Positions 27,161 through 37,033 of a stretch of 64,000 nucleotides of DNA are shown here, piece after piece. The stretch lies in contig UBNQ01000026.1 in assembly GCA_900466875.1 (NCBI GenBank), positions 1 to 64,000 on the forward strand, in the 5' to 3' direction. The first letter of the stretch is position 1. Every line of letters starts with the position of its first letter. The notes below the pieces were generated by a model, which saw only the letters and a list, made by a program, of their open reading frames with translations, did not search any database and was not told where the DNA came from. Source of the DNA: Hyphomicrobiales bacterium (GTDB lineage: Bacteria > Pseudomonadota > Alphaproteobacteria > Rhizobiales > Rhizobiaceae). Made by a program: the position numbers and the translations under genes.

Positions 27161-27279
27161 GAACACGGGAACCGTGCAACGCTCTCGGGCCGGCTGTGGG
27201 TCGCTTCGACTTCCGCGTAGCAATTGCAGTCGGCAATGCGCAGCCGCCGTCTGCTCGCCAACTCAGGCCTTTCGGCGGG

Positions 27280-27297
27280 TGTAACGTTCCCGTAATT
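27280..27297 (+). promoter_or_regulatory. Putative response-regulator box 2, upstream of the beta-lactamase gene
   Basis: TGTAACGTTCCCGTAATT has two YGTAAY half-sites 11 nt apart. A -10-like CATGAC starts 12 nt after the second half-site (27307). The beta-lactamase ATG is about 90 bp downstream. Spacing and orientation match box 1. Confidence 0.55.
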
Positions 27298-27387
27298 TTG
27301 AGAGTTCATGACTGCAGGAAAGGCGCTTTGTCGAGTTTTTGAGTATCTGTCTGGAGCGCTCCCTACACTCTCGCAAACGGAGTCTGA

Positions 27388-28545
27388 ATGCGCATTTTTC
27401 TAAGTACAGTGGCTGTCCTGTTCGGGATCGTGCTGCCGGTCGTGCCGGCGGCATCAGAGGATGATATCCGCTCGACCGTCGATACAATCGTCAAGCCGCT
27501 GATGGCTGAACATCAGATCCCTGGCTTGTCAGTTGGCATCCTGCTCGCTGGCCAGCACCATGTTTTCCATTACGGGGTCTCGTCTCGAGAAACGGCATCC
27601 CCCGTGGACGATGCGACACTGTTCGAGATCGGCTCTTTGTCCAAACCCTTCACCGGCACATTGCTCGCACGCCTTCAAGCTGAGGGTTCGGTTTCTCTCT
27701 CAACCCAAGTCAAAGAGCTCCTCCCGGAACTATCGCAAAGCCCAGTCGGAGCCGCTTCACTCCTCGAACTTCACACTTACGTGGCGGGAGGGCTGCCACT
27801 CCAGTTCCCTGCCGAAGTCAACGAGCAAAATTTTACAAGCTTCTATAAGAGCTTCATTCCCACCACCAAAATCGGCACCAGTCGCCTTTATTCGAATACG
27901 TCCATCGGACTGTCTGGCTATCTTGCGGCGAAGAGCGTCGACGCTCCCTTTGCTTCGCTCCTTGATGAAAAGGTGATCAAGTCGCTGAACCTGACGCATA
28001 CCTTCCTTTCGGTCCCTAAAGATCGCGTTAGCTCGTATGCGCAAGGCTACACAAGCTCCAATGCACCGGTACGGGTCAATCTTGGCTTATTCGACGATGA
28101 GGCTTACGGCATCAAGACAACCGCAGCCGACCTCCTTGATTTTGTTGAAGCGTCGGCCAATCCCAACCGATTCGACGGCTCGTTAAAAGCCGCTCTGATC
28201 GCGGCTCGCTCGCCGGTCTACCAAGTCCGTCGAATGTATCAGGGCTTGGGTTGGGAACTCTATCGCGCTCCAGCTCGACGCGTTGACCTACTTCAGGGGG
28301 TCGATCCCGATTTCGTCTTGAAGGCCAATCAGATTGATCCTCCCAGCTTGCATGTGCCGGCGGAGATGGTTGCGACCGTATCAAAAACAGGCTCGACGGG
28401 CGGGTTCGGAGCTTATGTTCTCTTTCAGCCTGAGCGCGGGACCGGAATTGTAATCCTTGCGAATCGGTTCTGGCCAAACTCCGCTCGCATCGCAACTGCT
28501 TATTCCATACTCGGAAAGCTCGACCCCGGGTTCTTTGCCGATTGA
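27388..28545 (+). CDS. Class C beta-lactamase (AmpC-like)
   Basis: A 385-residue serine hydrolase of normal AmpC length. A signal peptide of about 22 residues directs it to the periplasm. All three class C motifs are present: SLSK (Ser83, Lys86) in FEIGSLSKPFTG, YSN (Tyr168-Asn170), and KTG (Lys333-Gly335) in SKTGSTGGFGAYV. Class C enzymes hydrolyse cephalosporins and penicillins. GGAG precedes the ATG. No ampR-type LysR gene is adjacent; instead the gene follows a two-component operon and has its own CGTAAY box, so regulation by that system is likely. The product could alternatively be a related esterase or peptidase, but motif context favours a beta-lactamase. Confidence 0.9.
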   Translation: MRIFLSTVAVLFGIVLPVVPAASEDDIRSTVDTIVKPLMAEHQIPGLSVGILLAGQHHVFHYGVSSRETASPVDDATLFEIGSLSKPFTGTLLARLQAEGSVSLSTQVKELLPELSQSPVGAASLLELHTYVAGGLPLQFPAEVNEQNFTSFYKSFIPTTKIGTSRLYSNTSIGLSGYLAAKSVDAPFASLLDEKVIKSLNLTHTFLSVPKDRVSSYAQGYTSSNAPVRVNLGLFDDEAYGIKTTAADLLDFVEASANPNRFDGSLKAALIAARSPVYQVRRMYQGLGWELYRAPARRVDLLQGVDPDFVLKANQIDPPSLHVPAEMVATVSKTGSTGGFGAYVLFQPERGTGIVILANRFWPNSARIATAYSILGKLDPGFFAD

Positions 28546-28635
28546 CGCGCGGAGTTCGCATATCGGACGACCGCATCCTCTCCCGAGTATGCCTCCGTTT
28601 CGAACTAATATTCCTCCTCACTAAAGGATTAGAAG

Positions 28636-29091
28636 ATGAAGAAGATAGCGACATTTTTGATCGCAGTGATGACTGCGTTCTCCGCTGCGATCCCCGGTCA
28701 GGCGGCCCCGGTTTTTGTCCCCTCGAACCCGGACACTCGCTACACTGTCGAGAACGTTCAATGGAATGGCGACCGCAGGTGGCGACCCAACAGGCACAAT
28801 TGGAATGGCCATCATGGGCATCAACGGCCAAGCTATCATCGCCCTTGGCATCATCACCGGCGTCACAACAGTTCCAATGCCGCAGCGGTTCTCGGAGGTC
28901 TTGCAGCTGGCGCCATAATTGGTGGCGCTATCGCTCAGTCCCAGCAACCCCGTTACGCGTTGCCTCAGCGTGACTTACAGGGAGATCGGCACGTCAGCTG
29001 GTGTTTCGCGCGATACCGCTCTTACCGCAGCTTCGACAATACCTTCCAACCATTCAATGGGCCTCGCCAGCAATGCTATTCACCCTACTGA
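28636..29091 (+). CDS. BA14K family protein
   Basis: A 151-residue exported protein. A signal peptide (about residues 1-23) is followed by a His/Trp/Arg-rich stretch (about 45-78), a glycine/alanine-rich hydrophobic segment ([19 protein letters not shown]) and the C-terminal BA14K domain with [19 protein letters not shown] and [10 protein letters not shown]14K proteins are Rhizobiales-specific and include the Brucella 14-kDa lectin-like immunogen; their function is poorly known. AAAGGA precedes the ATG. It is 90 bp after the beta-lactamase gene on the same strand and may be co-transcribed. Confidence 0.88.
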   Translation: MKKIATFLIAVMTAFSAAIPGQAAPVFVPSNPDTRYTVENVQWNGDRRWRPNRHNWNGHHGHQRPSYHRPWHHHRRHNSSNAAAVLGGLAAGAIIGGAIAQSQQPRYALPQRDLQGDRHVSWCFARYRSYRSFDNTFQPFNGPRQQCYSPY

Positions 29092-29202
29092 TACGTGAAA
29101 ACTCGAAGGTAGGGCGGATCCCGGCAGCGATATTCGCGCAGAGCGATATCAAGCCAGAGACGCATAGGTTATCTGGCACCCGCTCTGTACTTTGAAATGG
29201 CA

Positions 29203-29230
29203 GAGGTCGCTCGTGTCAGGCAGCGACCTC
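29203..29230. terminator. Hairpin terminator between converging genes
   Basis: A perfect 9-bp stem, GAGGTCGCT (29203-29211) with AGCGACCTC (29222-29230), and a 10-nt loop. On the plus strand it is followed by GCCTTTGTCTT. It sits between the BA14K gene and the converging monooxygenase-like gene, 9 bp past the latter's stop, so it could serve both. Confidence 0.65.
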
Positions 29231-29239
29231 GCCTTTGTC

Positions 29240-29545
29240 TTAATCGTTTGCGGCTAGGTCGCCGCCTTCGAGATGATAGACCGTCGGTTCCTCCGAGAGA
29301 TATGCCTTTATGCCTCTCATGAACTCCTCATGGTCCTCGCTCGCTTCGAAAGCTGGAGTGTGGTCCGCAAGCGAGCGCCATAGCACGATCAGGTTGAAGA
29401 CCTTCGGCGTTTCGATCCCCCGAGCCAGAACGTGACCACGGTAACCCTGCGCACGCGTGAGCAGAGGAACAACGCTCTCGAATGCCTGCACGAACTCTCT
29501 GATTTTGTCCTCATAGACGGGCAGCACGGCGATCTCATAAATCAT
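29240..29545 (-). CDS. NIPSNAP/ABM-fold dimeric alpha-beta barrel protein
   Basis: A 101-residue small protein starting [14 protein letters not shown] and containing [13 protein letters not shown], typical of the NIPSNAP or antibiotic-biosynthesis-monooxygenase ferredoxin-like fold. Such proteins act as small oxygenases or isomerases, or as accessory partners; no activity can be assigned. Its ATG overlaps the stop of the quinone oxidoreductase gene by 4 nt (ATGA), so the two are translationally coupled. Confidence 0.8.
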   Translation of the reverse strand: MIYEIAVLPVYEDKIREFVQAFESVVPLLTRAQGYRGHVLARGIETPKVFNLIVLWRSLADHTPAFEASEDHEEFMRGIKAYLSEEPTVYHLEGGDLAAND

Positions 29546-30540
29546 GGTTGCACCTTTGCTTCGGCCGACGGGCCAATGGCGATGGCGATCTTGCCCCGCA
29601 AACCGTTATTGGGTTTCTCGAGCAGCGCATGGGCAAGCGGAAGGTCGGCGAGCGAATAAACGGCGCCTACGTGCGGCCGCAGCTGACCGCGTTCCACCAG
29701 TGCGCTCAGCTCGTCAAGCTTGCCTTGGTTCTGCCTCGTGAAGACGAAGTGGTAGCTTGCGTTCTTACCCCATGCCTCTTTGAGGTTCTGCGGCTGTGCA
29801 ATATCCACGATCGATATAACGCGACCAAGTTGCGCGAGCACCTTGGGGCTGCGAGACAATGTGTCGCCGCCGAGGGTGTCAAACACGACGTCTACCCCGA
29901 GACCTTCGGTTTCCCGCATGATGGCGTCGACATAATCCTCTTTCCTGTAGTCAATAACGACATCTGCCCCGACACTTCGCGCAAACTCGAAGTTTTCTTC
30001 GCGCACGGTCGTGAAGACCTTCGCGCCGATGGCTTTCGCGACCTGGATGGCCACGTGCCCTACCCCTCCCGCGCCACCATGAATAAGGATGCTTTCTCCC
30101 ACCCTGAGGGCAGCACGCGAGACAAGAGCTTCCCAGGCTGTTCCGCCGACCAGGCTGAGGCTGGCGGCTTCCAGATGGCTGAGCGCGCCGGGCTTCCTTC
30201 CAATGATATTTTCGTTTGCAACGTGGTACTCGGCGTAGCTTCCCGGACCATCGAATATCTGCGGCGTGTACCAAACTTCGTCTCCAACCGAGAACATCGT
30301 CACGCCCGTTCCCACGGCTTCGACTACTCCGGAAACGTCATGACCGGTAATCGCCGGCAACGGCACCAGGTCGCGATAGTCGCCGCGCCGAACCTGATAA
30401 TCCAAGGGGTTGACGGATGTGGCATGGACGCGAACCAGGACTTGTCCCGCCTGGGGACCTGGTTTCGGCACGTCGGAAAGCTCGAACGATTCCGGGCCAC
30501 CGAAGCGAGTGAGGATGGCTGCTTTCATGGTTTTGGTCAT
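29542..30540 (-). CDS. Zinc-independent quinone oxidoreductase (MDR family)
   Basis: A 332-residue NADPH-dependent oxidoreductase. The N-terminal GroES-like fold ([13 protein letters not shown]) is followed by a Rossmann domain with [14 protein letters not shown]. The zinc-binding cysteines of alcohol dehydrogenases are absent, as in QOR/zeta-crystallin proteins. ATG at 30540 follows AAAGGG. It forms an operon with the small alpha-beta barrel protein and is divergent from a LysR gene, which probably controls it. Confidence 0.9.
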   Translation of the reverse strand: MTKTMKAAILTRFGGPESFELSDVPKPGPQAGQVLVRVHATSVNPLDYQVRRGDYRDLVPLPAITGHDVSGVVEAVGTGVTMFSVGDEVWYTPQIFDGPGSYAEYHVANENIIGRKPGALSHLEAASLSLVGGTAWEALVSRAALRVGESILIHGGAGGVGHVAIQVAKAIGAKVFTTVREENFEFARSVGADVVIDYRKEDYVDAIMRETEGLGVDVVFDTLGGDTLSRSPKVLAQLGRVISIVDIAQPQNLKEAWGKNASYHFVFTRQNQGKLDELSALVERGQLRPHVGAVYSLADLPLAHALLEKPNNGLRGKIAIAIGPSAEAKVQP

Positions 30541-30679
30541 GGTGATCCCTTTGATGGTGGCTTTGACTGGCTCGCCATACATGGCGCCGTCTTGGTGGGT
30601 GCTATTTGATCTCTCACGATTGCTTTCGGTAGCGCCTCGGTTCTAGGATGAGTTTCAACAAAAATTTGAAAGCCATCTC
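30541..30679. promoter_or_regulatory. Divergent control region, quinone oxidoreductase versus LysR
   Basis: 139 bp between two divergent starts, the expected place for a LysR operator and both promoters. No single palindrome is clear enough to name. Confidence 0.4.
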
Positions 30680-31606
30680 ATGGACGTAGACGATTTGAGT
30701 CTCTTTGTGCGTATCGCCCAGCTGCACAGCATCAGTGCCGCAGCCCGCGACTTGGGTCTGACGCCTGCTGGCGCGAGCGCCAAACTCGCCGCTCTTGAGC
30801 GGAAACTCAGCGCCAGGCTTCTCCATCGCACCACGCGGCAAGCGACATTGACCGAGGACGGCCTCGCCTTCCTGCCACATGCGGAAAATGTTGTGCTCGC
30901 AGCGGAAGCTGCTCGAGCGGCGCTTGGTCGAGAGCAGGCTGCGCCTCGCGGCACCTTGCGAGTAGCCGCTCCCGCCTCGTTCGCGCGAATGCATATTGTG
31001 CCGGGTCTGGATGAATTCTGCAGGCAATATCCCGAACTGGCACTTGATTTGCGCATCTCGGACAGCATCGTCGATCTGGTCGAGGGTGCCTTCGATGTGG
31101 CGGTTCGTTATACCGAACTCAGCGACTCATCCTTTGTCGCGCGGCGGCTTGCTCCGGACAATCGGGTACTGGTCGCGTCGCCCAAATATCTCGAGAAACA
31201 CGGCCAACCTAATACTCCCGACGACCTAGCGGAACATACCTGCCTCGTCGTCGGCACGCTCGACCTCTGGACGTTTCGAGGAAAAGGTTCGGAGGTGATC
31301 GAGCGGCGTGTCACGCCGAGCCTTCGCATCAATGACGGCACTGCAGTGCGGGACGCGGCTTCTGCCGGGCTTGGCATCGCTCTCATGGCAACGTGGTGCG
31401 CGTCGAACGAGCTGCGATCTGGCGCACTCGTTCCAGTCGTTTCAGAATATCCGCTAATCTCTACACAGACACTTTGGGCGTTGTATCCAAGTTCTCGCGA
31501 ACTGGCACCGAAAGTGAGAGTGTTCATCGACTGGCTTGTCAATCGGTTCGGCAATCGACCCTACTGGGATAAAGGGCTGGAAGACATCCTCGATCACCGT
31601 CGATGA
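30680..31606 (+). CDS. LysR-family transcriptional regulator
   Basis: A 308-residue regulator. The helix-turn-helix (HSISAAARDLGLTPAGASAK) and effector domain (ending with GTAVRDAASAGLGIALMA) are complete and of the CrgA-like type often paired with oxidoreductases responding to reactive electrophiles. Divergent from the quinone oxidoreductase/NIPSNAP operon, its likely target. The inducer is unknown. Confidence 0.88.
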   Translation: MDVDDLSLFVRIAQLHSISAAARDLGLTPAGASAKLAALERKLSARLLHRTTRQATLTEDGLAFLPHAENVVLAAEAARAALGREQAAPRGTLRVAAPASFARMHIVPGLDEFCRQYPELALDLRISDSIVDLVEGAFDVAVRYTELSDSSFVARRLAPDNRVLVASPKYLEKHGQPNTPDDLAEHTCLVVGTLDLWTFRGKGSEVIERRVTPSLRINDGTAVRDAASAGLGIALMATWCASNELRSGALVPVVSEYPLISTQTLWALYPSSRELAPKVRVFIDWLVNRFGNRPYWDKGLEDILDHRR

Positions 31607-31901
31607 TACGTGATTACTGTCCGGTTCCGGTGCGCGCGCGAACACGGGTTCTTAGCGGAGCAACGCGGTTGTTGCTTGAACGACGTGATGTCACGATCTG
31701 ATGGATCATTGACGAATTAGAAAAACACCTTGGGATGTAAACAGTTCGCTCTAACGGAAGGCGAGGGAGTGAGATCGGAGCAGGATCGCAACGAAGTGCT
31801 GCAGGTGACTGAAGGCGAACCGGCTTCTCCATGCGCTCTCGCTTTCAAGAGCCTTCTATATTTAGCTGGCAATTGTCGACCCGTAGATCGACCCTCGTCA
31901 A

Positions 31902-33089
31902 TCACTGCCTCTTGAACCCGAGGATGACCATCGCGCCAATAAGGGCCGCCGAGGCCGCGTAAAGTGTTACACCAGTAGAGCCGAAGCCGTCGATGATGAG
32001 GCCGCCAAGACCTGATCCTGTCGCAATCGCGACCTGGAAAATCGACGCCAGAAGTGCCCCGGCACTTTCGGCGTGATCAGGTGCCGCGCGGGCATTCCAG
32101 ATCGAGATCGCAACGGGGAAACTGCCGAAAGCAAATCCCCACAGAGCCGTCGCCGTGAACGCAACACCCGCGACGGCGCCGAGAAGGGTGAGCGCAAATG
32201 CGGCACTCGCTATCAGGAATGCGGACAAGGCGACAGCCCAACCAGGATTGCGCTCGGCGATGAAGCCCCCTGCGAAATTGCCCAGGAAGCCGGCAAGGCC
32301 AAAAACCAGGAGAGCAAGTGAGACGGTTGAAACGTTGAGGCGCGTAACCTCTTCCAGAAATGGGCGGACGAACGTGAAACCGGCGAAGTGGCCTGATACG
32401 ACGAGGAATGCCGTCCCAAAGCCGATGGCTACCGAGCGGCGCGACAGCGCGGCTTTGAAGGAGCTCAGGCCGGGCGCGGCGGTGGGGGGGAGCTTGGGAA
32501 GGGTCAGTATCTGGGTCACAAGCGCAACCAAGCCAATGCCGGACCCGGCAATGAAGGCGGCGCGCCATCCCCACAGTCCTCCAAGGAAAGTGCCAAGCGG
32601 TGCAGCAAAGACTGTAGCGAGGGAGATACCCATGATGATGATCGAAATAGCCCGCGGCACCTTGTCGGCAGGGACCAAACGCAAAGCAAGCGCGGCCATC
32701 ATGGCCCAAAAACTACCGAGAGCGAAGCCCAGAATCGCGCGAGCGGCCAGGAGTATTGTGATGCTGGGGGCGTAGGCCGAAAGGACGTTGGAGATGATGA
32801 GCATCGCCGTCAGGCCAAAAACAATCTTCTGGCGGTCCAGCTCGCCTGACACCAGAATGAGAAATGGCCCGGCGATCGCAGCAACCGCGGCTGTAGCTGT
32901 GATAGCCTGGCCAACCACACCCATCGAAACTCCCAGTTCGCCCGCTATCGGCGTCAGCAGACTGATCGGCAAAAATTCCGCGGTGACGAGACCAAATGCC
33001 CCAAACGCAAGCGATACTACGGCTAGCCACGAAGCAGGTGGCGCTGTAGGCAAATCATCGCGCTCATTTGAATATGCTGTCTCAGACAA
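31902..33089 (-). CDS. MFS transporter, DHA1 (AraJ/YdhP-like) type
   Basis: A 395-residue membrane protein with about 12 hydrophobic segments. LVTAEFLPISLLTPIAGELGVS and the arginine/aspartate loop SGELDRQK are typical of DHA1 sugar- or drug-efflux proteins. It starts with TTG at 33089, preceded by GGAG; no ATG lies near. The neighbouring genes encode oxidoreductases; the exported compound is unknown. Confidence 0.87.
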   Translation of the reverse strand: MSETAYSNERDDLPTAPPASWLAVVSLAFGAFGLVTAEFLPISLLTPIAGELGVSMGVVGQAITATAAVAAIAGPFLILVSGELDRQKIVFGLTAMLIISNVLSAYAPSITILLAARAILGFALGSFWAMMAALALRLVPADKVPRAISIIIMGISLATVFAAPLGTFLGGLWGWRAAFIAGSGIGLVALVTQILTLPKLPPTAAPGLSSFKAALSRRSVAIGFGTAFLVVSGHFAGFTFVRPFLEEVTRLNVSTVSLALLVFGLAGFLGNFAGGFIAERNPGWAVALSAFLIASAAFALTLLGAVAGVAFTATALWGFAFGSFPVAISIWNARAAPDHAESAGALLASIFQVAIATGSGLGGLIIDGFGSTGVTLYAASAALIGAMVILGFKRQ

Positions 33090-33269
33090 AGGAATTTCTC
33101 CGGATTAAGGCCCAAAGGTGGTTGTTTTCGGGGCGCGCCGAACTGTGATCCCTGCAGCGTCACCTCGCGCCCGCTCCGTCATTGTCCATACTGAATATCG
33201 GTAGATTGGTGAGGTGTTGGAACTGAAAAGGGTCGTTGGAGCGCGGTTTGCGCGTTACTCCGGGATATT

Positions 33270-34034
33270 TCAGGATGTGAAACCACCATCAGCCCGGATG
33301 TCGGCACCCGTTACAAATGAAGCCTCTGGACTTGCAAGGAATGCGACAACGCTCGCAATTTCCTGAGGCTTTCCATAGCGGCCCGCCGCGATGCGCGAGA
33401 TTTGCATAGCGGCAAACTCACCATCGGCAGGATTCATGTCAGTGTCGGTTGGGCCCGGATGTACTGTGTTGACCGTAATGCCGCGTGGCCCCAGGTCATG
33501 AGCCAGGCTTCGGTTGAAGCCGGCGACAGCGCCCTTGGTAAGGCCATACGCTGAGAGCCCAGGAACCCCGGCATATTTCGTAATTGAACTGCCGATCTGT
33601 ATGATCCGGCCGCCATCCTTCATATGACGTACAGCTTCCTGCGTAGCAACGAAAACGCCTGTTACGTTGACCGCGAGCATCGCCTGATAGTCATTAAATG
33701 CGATTTCGTCGATCTGGCCGGCGAAGGCGATCCCGGCATTATTTACAAGAATGTCGAGGCCTCCAAACGTGTCGACAGTCTCTGCGACGGCGGCTCGTAT
33801 TGCATCCGGATTAGCAGCATCGGCTGCAATAGCCAAGGCGCGTCCCCCCGCTTTCTCGATGGCGAGGGAGACTTCCTCAGCCTTCGCAGGTGATCCGCGA
33901 TAGGTGAAGGCGACCTGAGCGCCGTCGGCTGCCAAACGATGGACGATTGATGCCCCAATCGACCGTGAGCCACCGGTAACGAGTGCGATCCTGCCACTTA
34001 ATGGCAAGTTTCGAGAGAAGGATACTTCGGTCAT
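33270..34034 (-). CDS. Short-chain dehydrogenase/reductase
   Basis: A 254-residue SDR enzyme. The cofactor motif is TGGSRSIGASI, the structural motif NNAG, and the catalytic residues are in SSITKYAGVPGLSAYGLTK (Ser, Tyr and Lys). It resembles FabG-type 3-oxoacyl reductases and glucose dehydrogenases; the substrate is unknown. It follows a LysR gene (34203-35132) in the same direction with 168 bp between them. Confidence 0.9.
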   Translation of the reverse strand: MTEVSFSRNLPLSGRIALVTGGSRSIGASIVHRLAADGAQVAFTYRGSPAKAEEVSLAIEKAGGRALAIAADAANPDAIRAAVAETVDTFGGLDILVNNAGIAFAGQIDEIAFNDYQAMLAVNVTGVFVATQEAVRHMKDGGRIIQIGSSITKYAGVPGLSAYGLTKGAVAGFNRSLAHDLGPRGITVNTVHPGPTDTDMNPADGEFAAMQISRIAAGRYGKPQEIASVVAFLASPEASFVTGADIRADGGFTS

Positions 34035-34202
34035 GATTCACTCCGTCCAGTTCATGTATTTGGTGGAGTGATATTTGCGCAGTCCCTCTCTAGACCACTA
34101 GTGGAGAGTCGGTTGGATCACATTCAAGCGTCTGTTGAATATGGTGTAATCGATGCGGTCCCGGTGCCACATTTTTTTCGCGAGTGGCAAAGGCGGAGAG
34201 CG

Positions 34203-35132
34203 TTAGGTAAGACTTCCGGCAAGCCGAGCACTTAGGCGCTCGCGACGAAAATGCTCGGTGTAGAAATCAATGAATGCGCGCGTCTTCAACGGTTGAAGCA
34301 CGCGGCCCGAATAGTACAGCGATATCGACCCGGCATCCGCATACCACTTCGGAAGGACGCGTTCGAGCGCTCCACTTTCAATTTGCGGCAGCACGTCGGG
34401 TACTGCCAACAGTGCGATGCCTAACCCCGCGATCGCCGCCTGCGCCATGGCCGCCGCGTCGCTCATCACGATCGTCTCGTTGAGCAGCGCGCGCTCTTCG
34501 CGCCCTTGGGCGTCACGCATCATCCATTGCCGTATCCGGCCCGAATTCGAGGACCGCATCAAGATTCCGGCATGATCGGCCATATCAGCAGGGCTAATTG
34601 GCCGGCGACGTGCAGCAAAATAGGCGGGCGATGCGACCGCGATAACGTGAACCGGTGCGAGCGTTGTGGAAACGATGCCCGGATTGAGCTCAAAACCACC
34701 GCCGATAGCGGCGTCAAAGCCCTCGGCTATAAGATCGACCTTGCGGCTATCAAAATGCCAGTCAGGTCTGATGCCTGGATAACGAGCCAGAAAGTCGGGC
34801 AATGCGGGGAGAACGTATCCCATCGCGAACGACAAACTCATGCTGAGCTTCAAAACGCCGACGGGCTCGCCCTTCGTTTGTGATGCCCCATCGATTGCCC
34901 CCTGAAGGTGGTTCAGGCTGTCGCCGATGCTTACCAGAAACGACTCCCCCGCCTCAGTCAGTGTCAGCTTCCGCGTCGAGCGGTGAAACAACCGTATACC
35001 GAGGTTCCTTTCCAGCATTGCAACATTCCGGCTGACTGCGGCCGGTGTGATCGAGAGACGCCGTGCAGCCCCAGAAAAGCTGCTCGCTTCTGCACTTCGA
35101 ACGAAGGCTTCAAGGTTTGCCAGTGTCTCCAT
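34203..35132 (-). CDS. LysR-family transcriptional regulator
   Basis: A 309-residue regulator. The N-terminus METLANLEAFVRSAEASSFS leads into a standard helix-turn-helix, and a full effector domain follows. ATG at 35132 follows GAAGG; a longer in-frame start has no support. It is divergent from the F420-type reductase gene at 35323, with about 190 bp of shared upstream DNA, and may control both that set and the SDR gene downstream. Confidence 0.88.
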   Translation of the reverse strand: METLANLEAFVRSAEASSFSGAARRLSITPAAVSRNVAMLERNLGIRLFHRSTRKLTLTEAGESFLVSIGDSLNHLQGAIDGASQTKGEPVGVLKLSMSLSFAMGYVLPALPDFLARYPGIRPDWHFDSRKVDLIAEGFDAAIGGGFELNPGIVSTTLAPVHVIAVASPAYFAARRRPISPADMADHAGILMRSSNSGRIRQWMMRDAQGREERALLNETIVMSDAAAMAQAAIAGLGIALLAVPDVLPQIESGALERVLPKWYADAGSISLYYSGRVLQPLKTRAFIDFYTEHFRRERLSARLAGSLT

Positions 35133-35322
35133 AAACGTAACCTTCAAACGTTGATTGAAACTAAAACAATTCATTTATGACTTATGCTGCGTGTATTTGC
35201 CAGCCATATTCCAGCCAACAGCAGCGCCGGTTTTCTGCAACGCCAACCGCATCAGGCCCAGGATGCAGCGGGAAAACCGACCGTCGCAGACAAAATTCTC
35301 CCAAACCGTGAAGGAGTGGGTA

Positions 35323-35919
35323 ATGACCTTAGGAATTATCGGAGCCGGTAATATTGGCGGCGCATTTGCCACTGCGCTCGCCAAGGCGGGAATAGAAGCC
35401 GTGATCGCAAACAGCCGAGGGCCGGAAAGCCTCACGACGCTCGTTTCGAAGCTCGGCAGCACGATCCGGGCTGGAAGCCTGCAAGAGGCCGCGGCGCAAG
35501 ACATCGTTCTCGTGGCGGTCCCGTGGTCAAAGATACCTGGTGCGCTCGCCGGCTTGAGCTTCGACGGCAGGATCGTGATCGATGCCAACAACTCTATCGA
35601 AGCGCCGCTTTACAGACCGGCGGACCTCGGCGGCCGCACCTCGACGGATATTTTTACCGCCCTTGTACCAGGCGCGCGCGTCGTCAAGGCGTTCAACCAC
35701 CTGACGCCAAGGCAACTTTCGGGCGACCCCCGCTCGGAAGGAGGCAGGCGCGTCCTGTTTTATTCGGGCAACGATATGAGGGCGAAGGCTGAGGTCGCCG
35801 CCATCATTGATCGCCTCGGCTTCTTCGGGATCGATCTCGGCGGGCTCGCGGTCGGCAGCCAGCTGGTTCAGTTCCCCGGCGGCCCGCTGCCCGCTCTCAA
35901 CCTCGTCAAGTTCGATTGA
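35323..35919 (+). CDS. NADP-binding reductase, F420-dependent-NADP-reductase-like
   Basis: A 198-residue Rossmann protein. It starts MTLGIIGAGNIGGAFATALA and has ANSRGPESL, VAVPWSKIP and VVKAFNHL, as in the NADPH-dependent F420 reductase-like family common in proteobacteria that lack F420. The true substrate is unknown. AAGGAG precedes the ATG at 35323. First of three oxidoreductase genes on the plus strand (35323-37771). Confidence 0.87.
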   Translation: MTLGIIGAGNIGGAFATALAKAGIEAVIANSRGPESLTTLVSKLGSTIRAGSLQEAAAQDIVLVAVPWSKIPGALAGLSFDGRIVIDANNSIEAPLYRPADLGGRTSTDIFTALVPGARVVKAFNHLTPRQLSGDPRSEGGRRVLFYSGNDMRAKAEVAAIIDRLGFFGIDLGGLAVGSQLVQFPGGPLPALNLVKFD

Positions 35920-35983
35920 ACATCGCTGCGCGCCTTCCTTCTACAATCAGTACGCTGCGCATCTGAAATACGGAGACAAGATC

Positions 35984-36937
35984 ATGACACGAATCGTTCA
36001 AATGCAGTCGGCCGGCGGCCCGTCAGTCTTGGAAGTCATCGAGAAAGACCTGCGCGCGCCTCGTGCCGGCGAGGTCAAACTCATTCAAGATGCGATCGGC
36101 CTCAACTTCGTTGATACGATGGTACGAAAGGGCCAGTATCCGATGGCGTTGCCAGCGGTCCCCGGTTTTGAAGCGGCCGGGACGATCATCGAGGTCGGAT
36201 CCGGCGTCGAGGGGCTGTCGGTCGGCGATCGGGTCGCTTACTTCTTTTCGGAAGGCGCGTATGCCACCGAGAGGAACATTCCGATCGGGCCGCTCATCCG
36301 CCTGCCCGCCGATATCTCGAACGAGATCGCGGCGACCTACCTGGCAAAGGGCGCGACGGCTTGGATGGGGATGCGTGGTCTCCACAATCTCAAATCCACC
36401 GACACAGTGCTGGTACTTGGGGCATCGGGAAGCGTGGGTGCTATCCTGTCTCGCTGGGCGAAGTCGCTGGGTGCTACAGTGATTGGTGTCGCCGGATCGC
36501 CGGATAAGCTCGACAAGGTCGCGGCGGGTGCTACTCATGCCTTCCACGCTGGCGAGCCAGATATCGCCGCCAAGATCCGTGCGATCGCACCTGACGGTGT
36601 CGACGTCGTTTATGATTTCGTCGGCCGGACGACTTTCTCGTTGGGCGTGTCAAGCGTCCGAGATGGTGGTGTAATTGCCGCGATCGGAGCCGCGACGGGT
36701 CAGCCAGCGCCGGCCCCCGATCTTGTGCGACGAGGCGTTGATGTCCGCAGCGGCGGCACCCCGCAGTACGTCCGGGGACCGACAGTCGAGATAGCGACCT
36801 CTCAGCTATGGGATGCGCTGCGCTCAGGCATCTTCAGTGATCTCGAAACCGTCCGCTATCCATTCGACGAGATAGCCCGCGCGCATAACGACATGGACAA
36901 CCGCCGTTTGAGCGGTCTGCCGGTCCTGATCGCGTAA
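35984..36937 (+). CDS. Quinone oxidoreductase (MDR family)
   Basis: A 317-residue NADPH-dependent zinc-free MDR protein. It starts MTRIVQMQSAGGPSVLEVIE and has VLVLGASGSVGAI as nucleotide motif, plus YPMALPAVPGFEAAG, like QorA/zeta-crystallin. ATG at 35984 follows GGAGA. It lies 64 bp after the F420-type reductase gene and 96 bp before an SDR gene; these are probably one transcript. Role likely quinone or enone reduction. Confidence 0.9.
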   Translation: MTRIVQMQSAGGPSVLEVIEKDLRAPRAGEVKLIQDAIGLNFVDTMVRKGQYPMALPAVPGFEAAGTIIEVGSGVEGLSVGDRVAYFFSEGAYATERNIPIGPLIRLPADISNEIAATYLAKGATAWMGMRGLHNLKSTDTVLVLGASGSVGAILSRWAKSLGATVIGVAGSPDKLDKVAAGATHAFHAGEPDIAAKIRAIAPDGVDVVYDFVGRTTFSLGVSSVRDGGVIAAIGAATGQPAPAPDLVRRGVDVRSGGTPQYVRGPTVEIATSQLWDALRSGIFSDLETVRYPFDEIARAHNDMDNRRLSGLPVLIA

Positions 36938-37033
36938 TCCGAAAATTATTGTGCGGCGGCAGGCCGCACGGACGCCCGCCTTAAGGCGGCCGGGCGAGAC
37001 ATTTCCCCTGTCGATAACGAAAGGAATAAATCG

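Noticed and set aside
36971-36996. GC-rich hairpin between the quinone oxidoreductase and SDR genes as a terminator
   Set aside because: The stem is imperfect and no T tract follows; the genes around it are likely co-transcribed.
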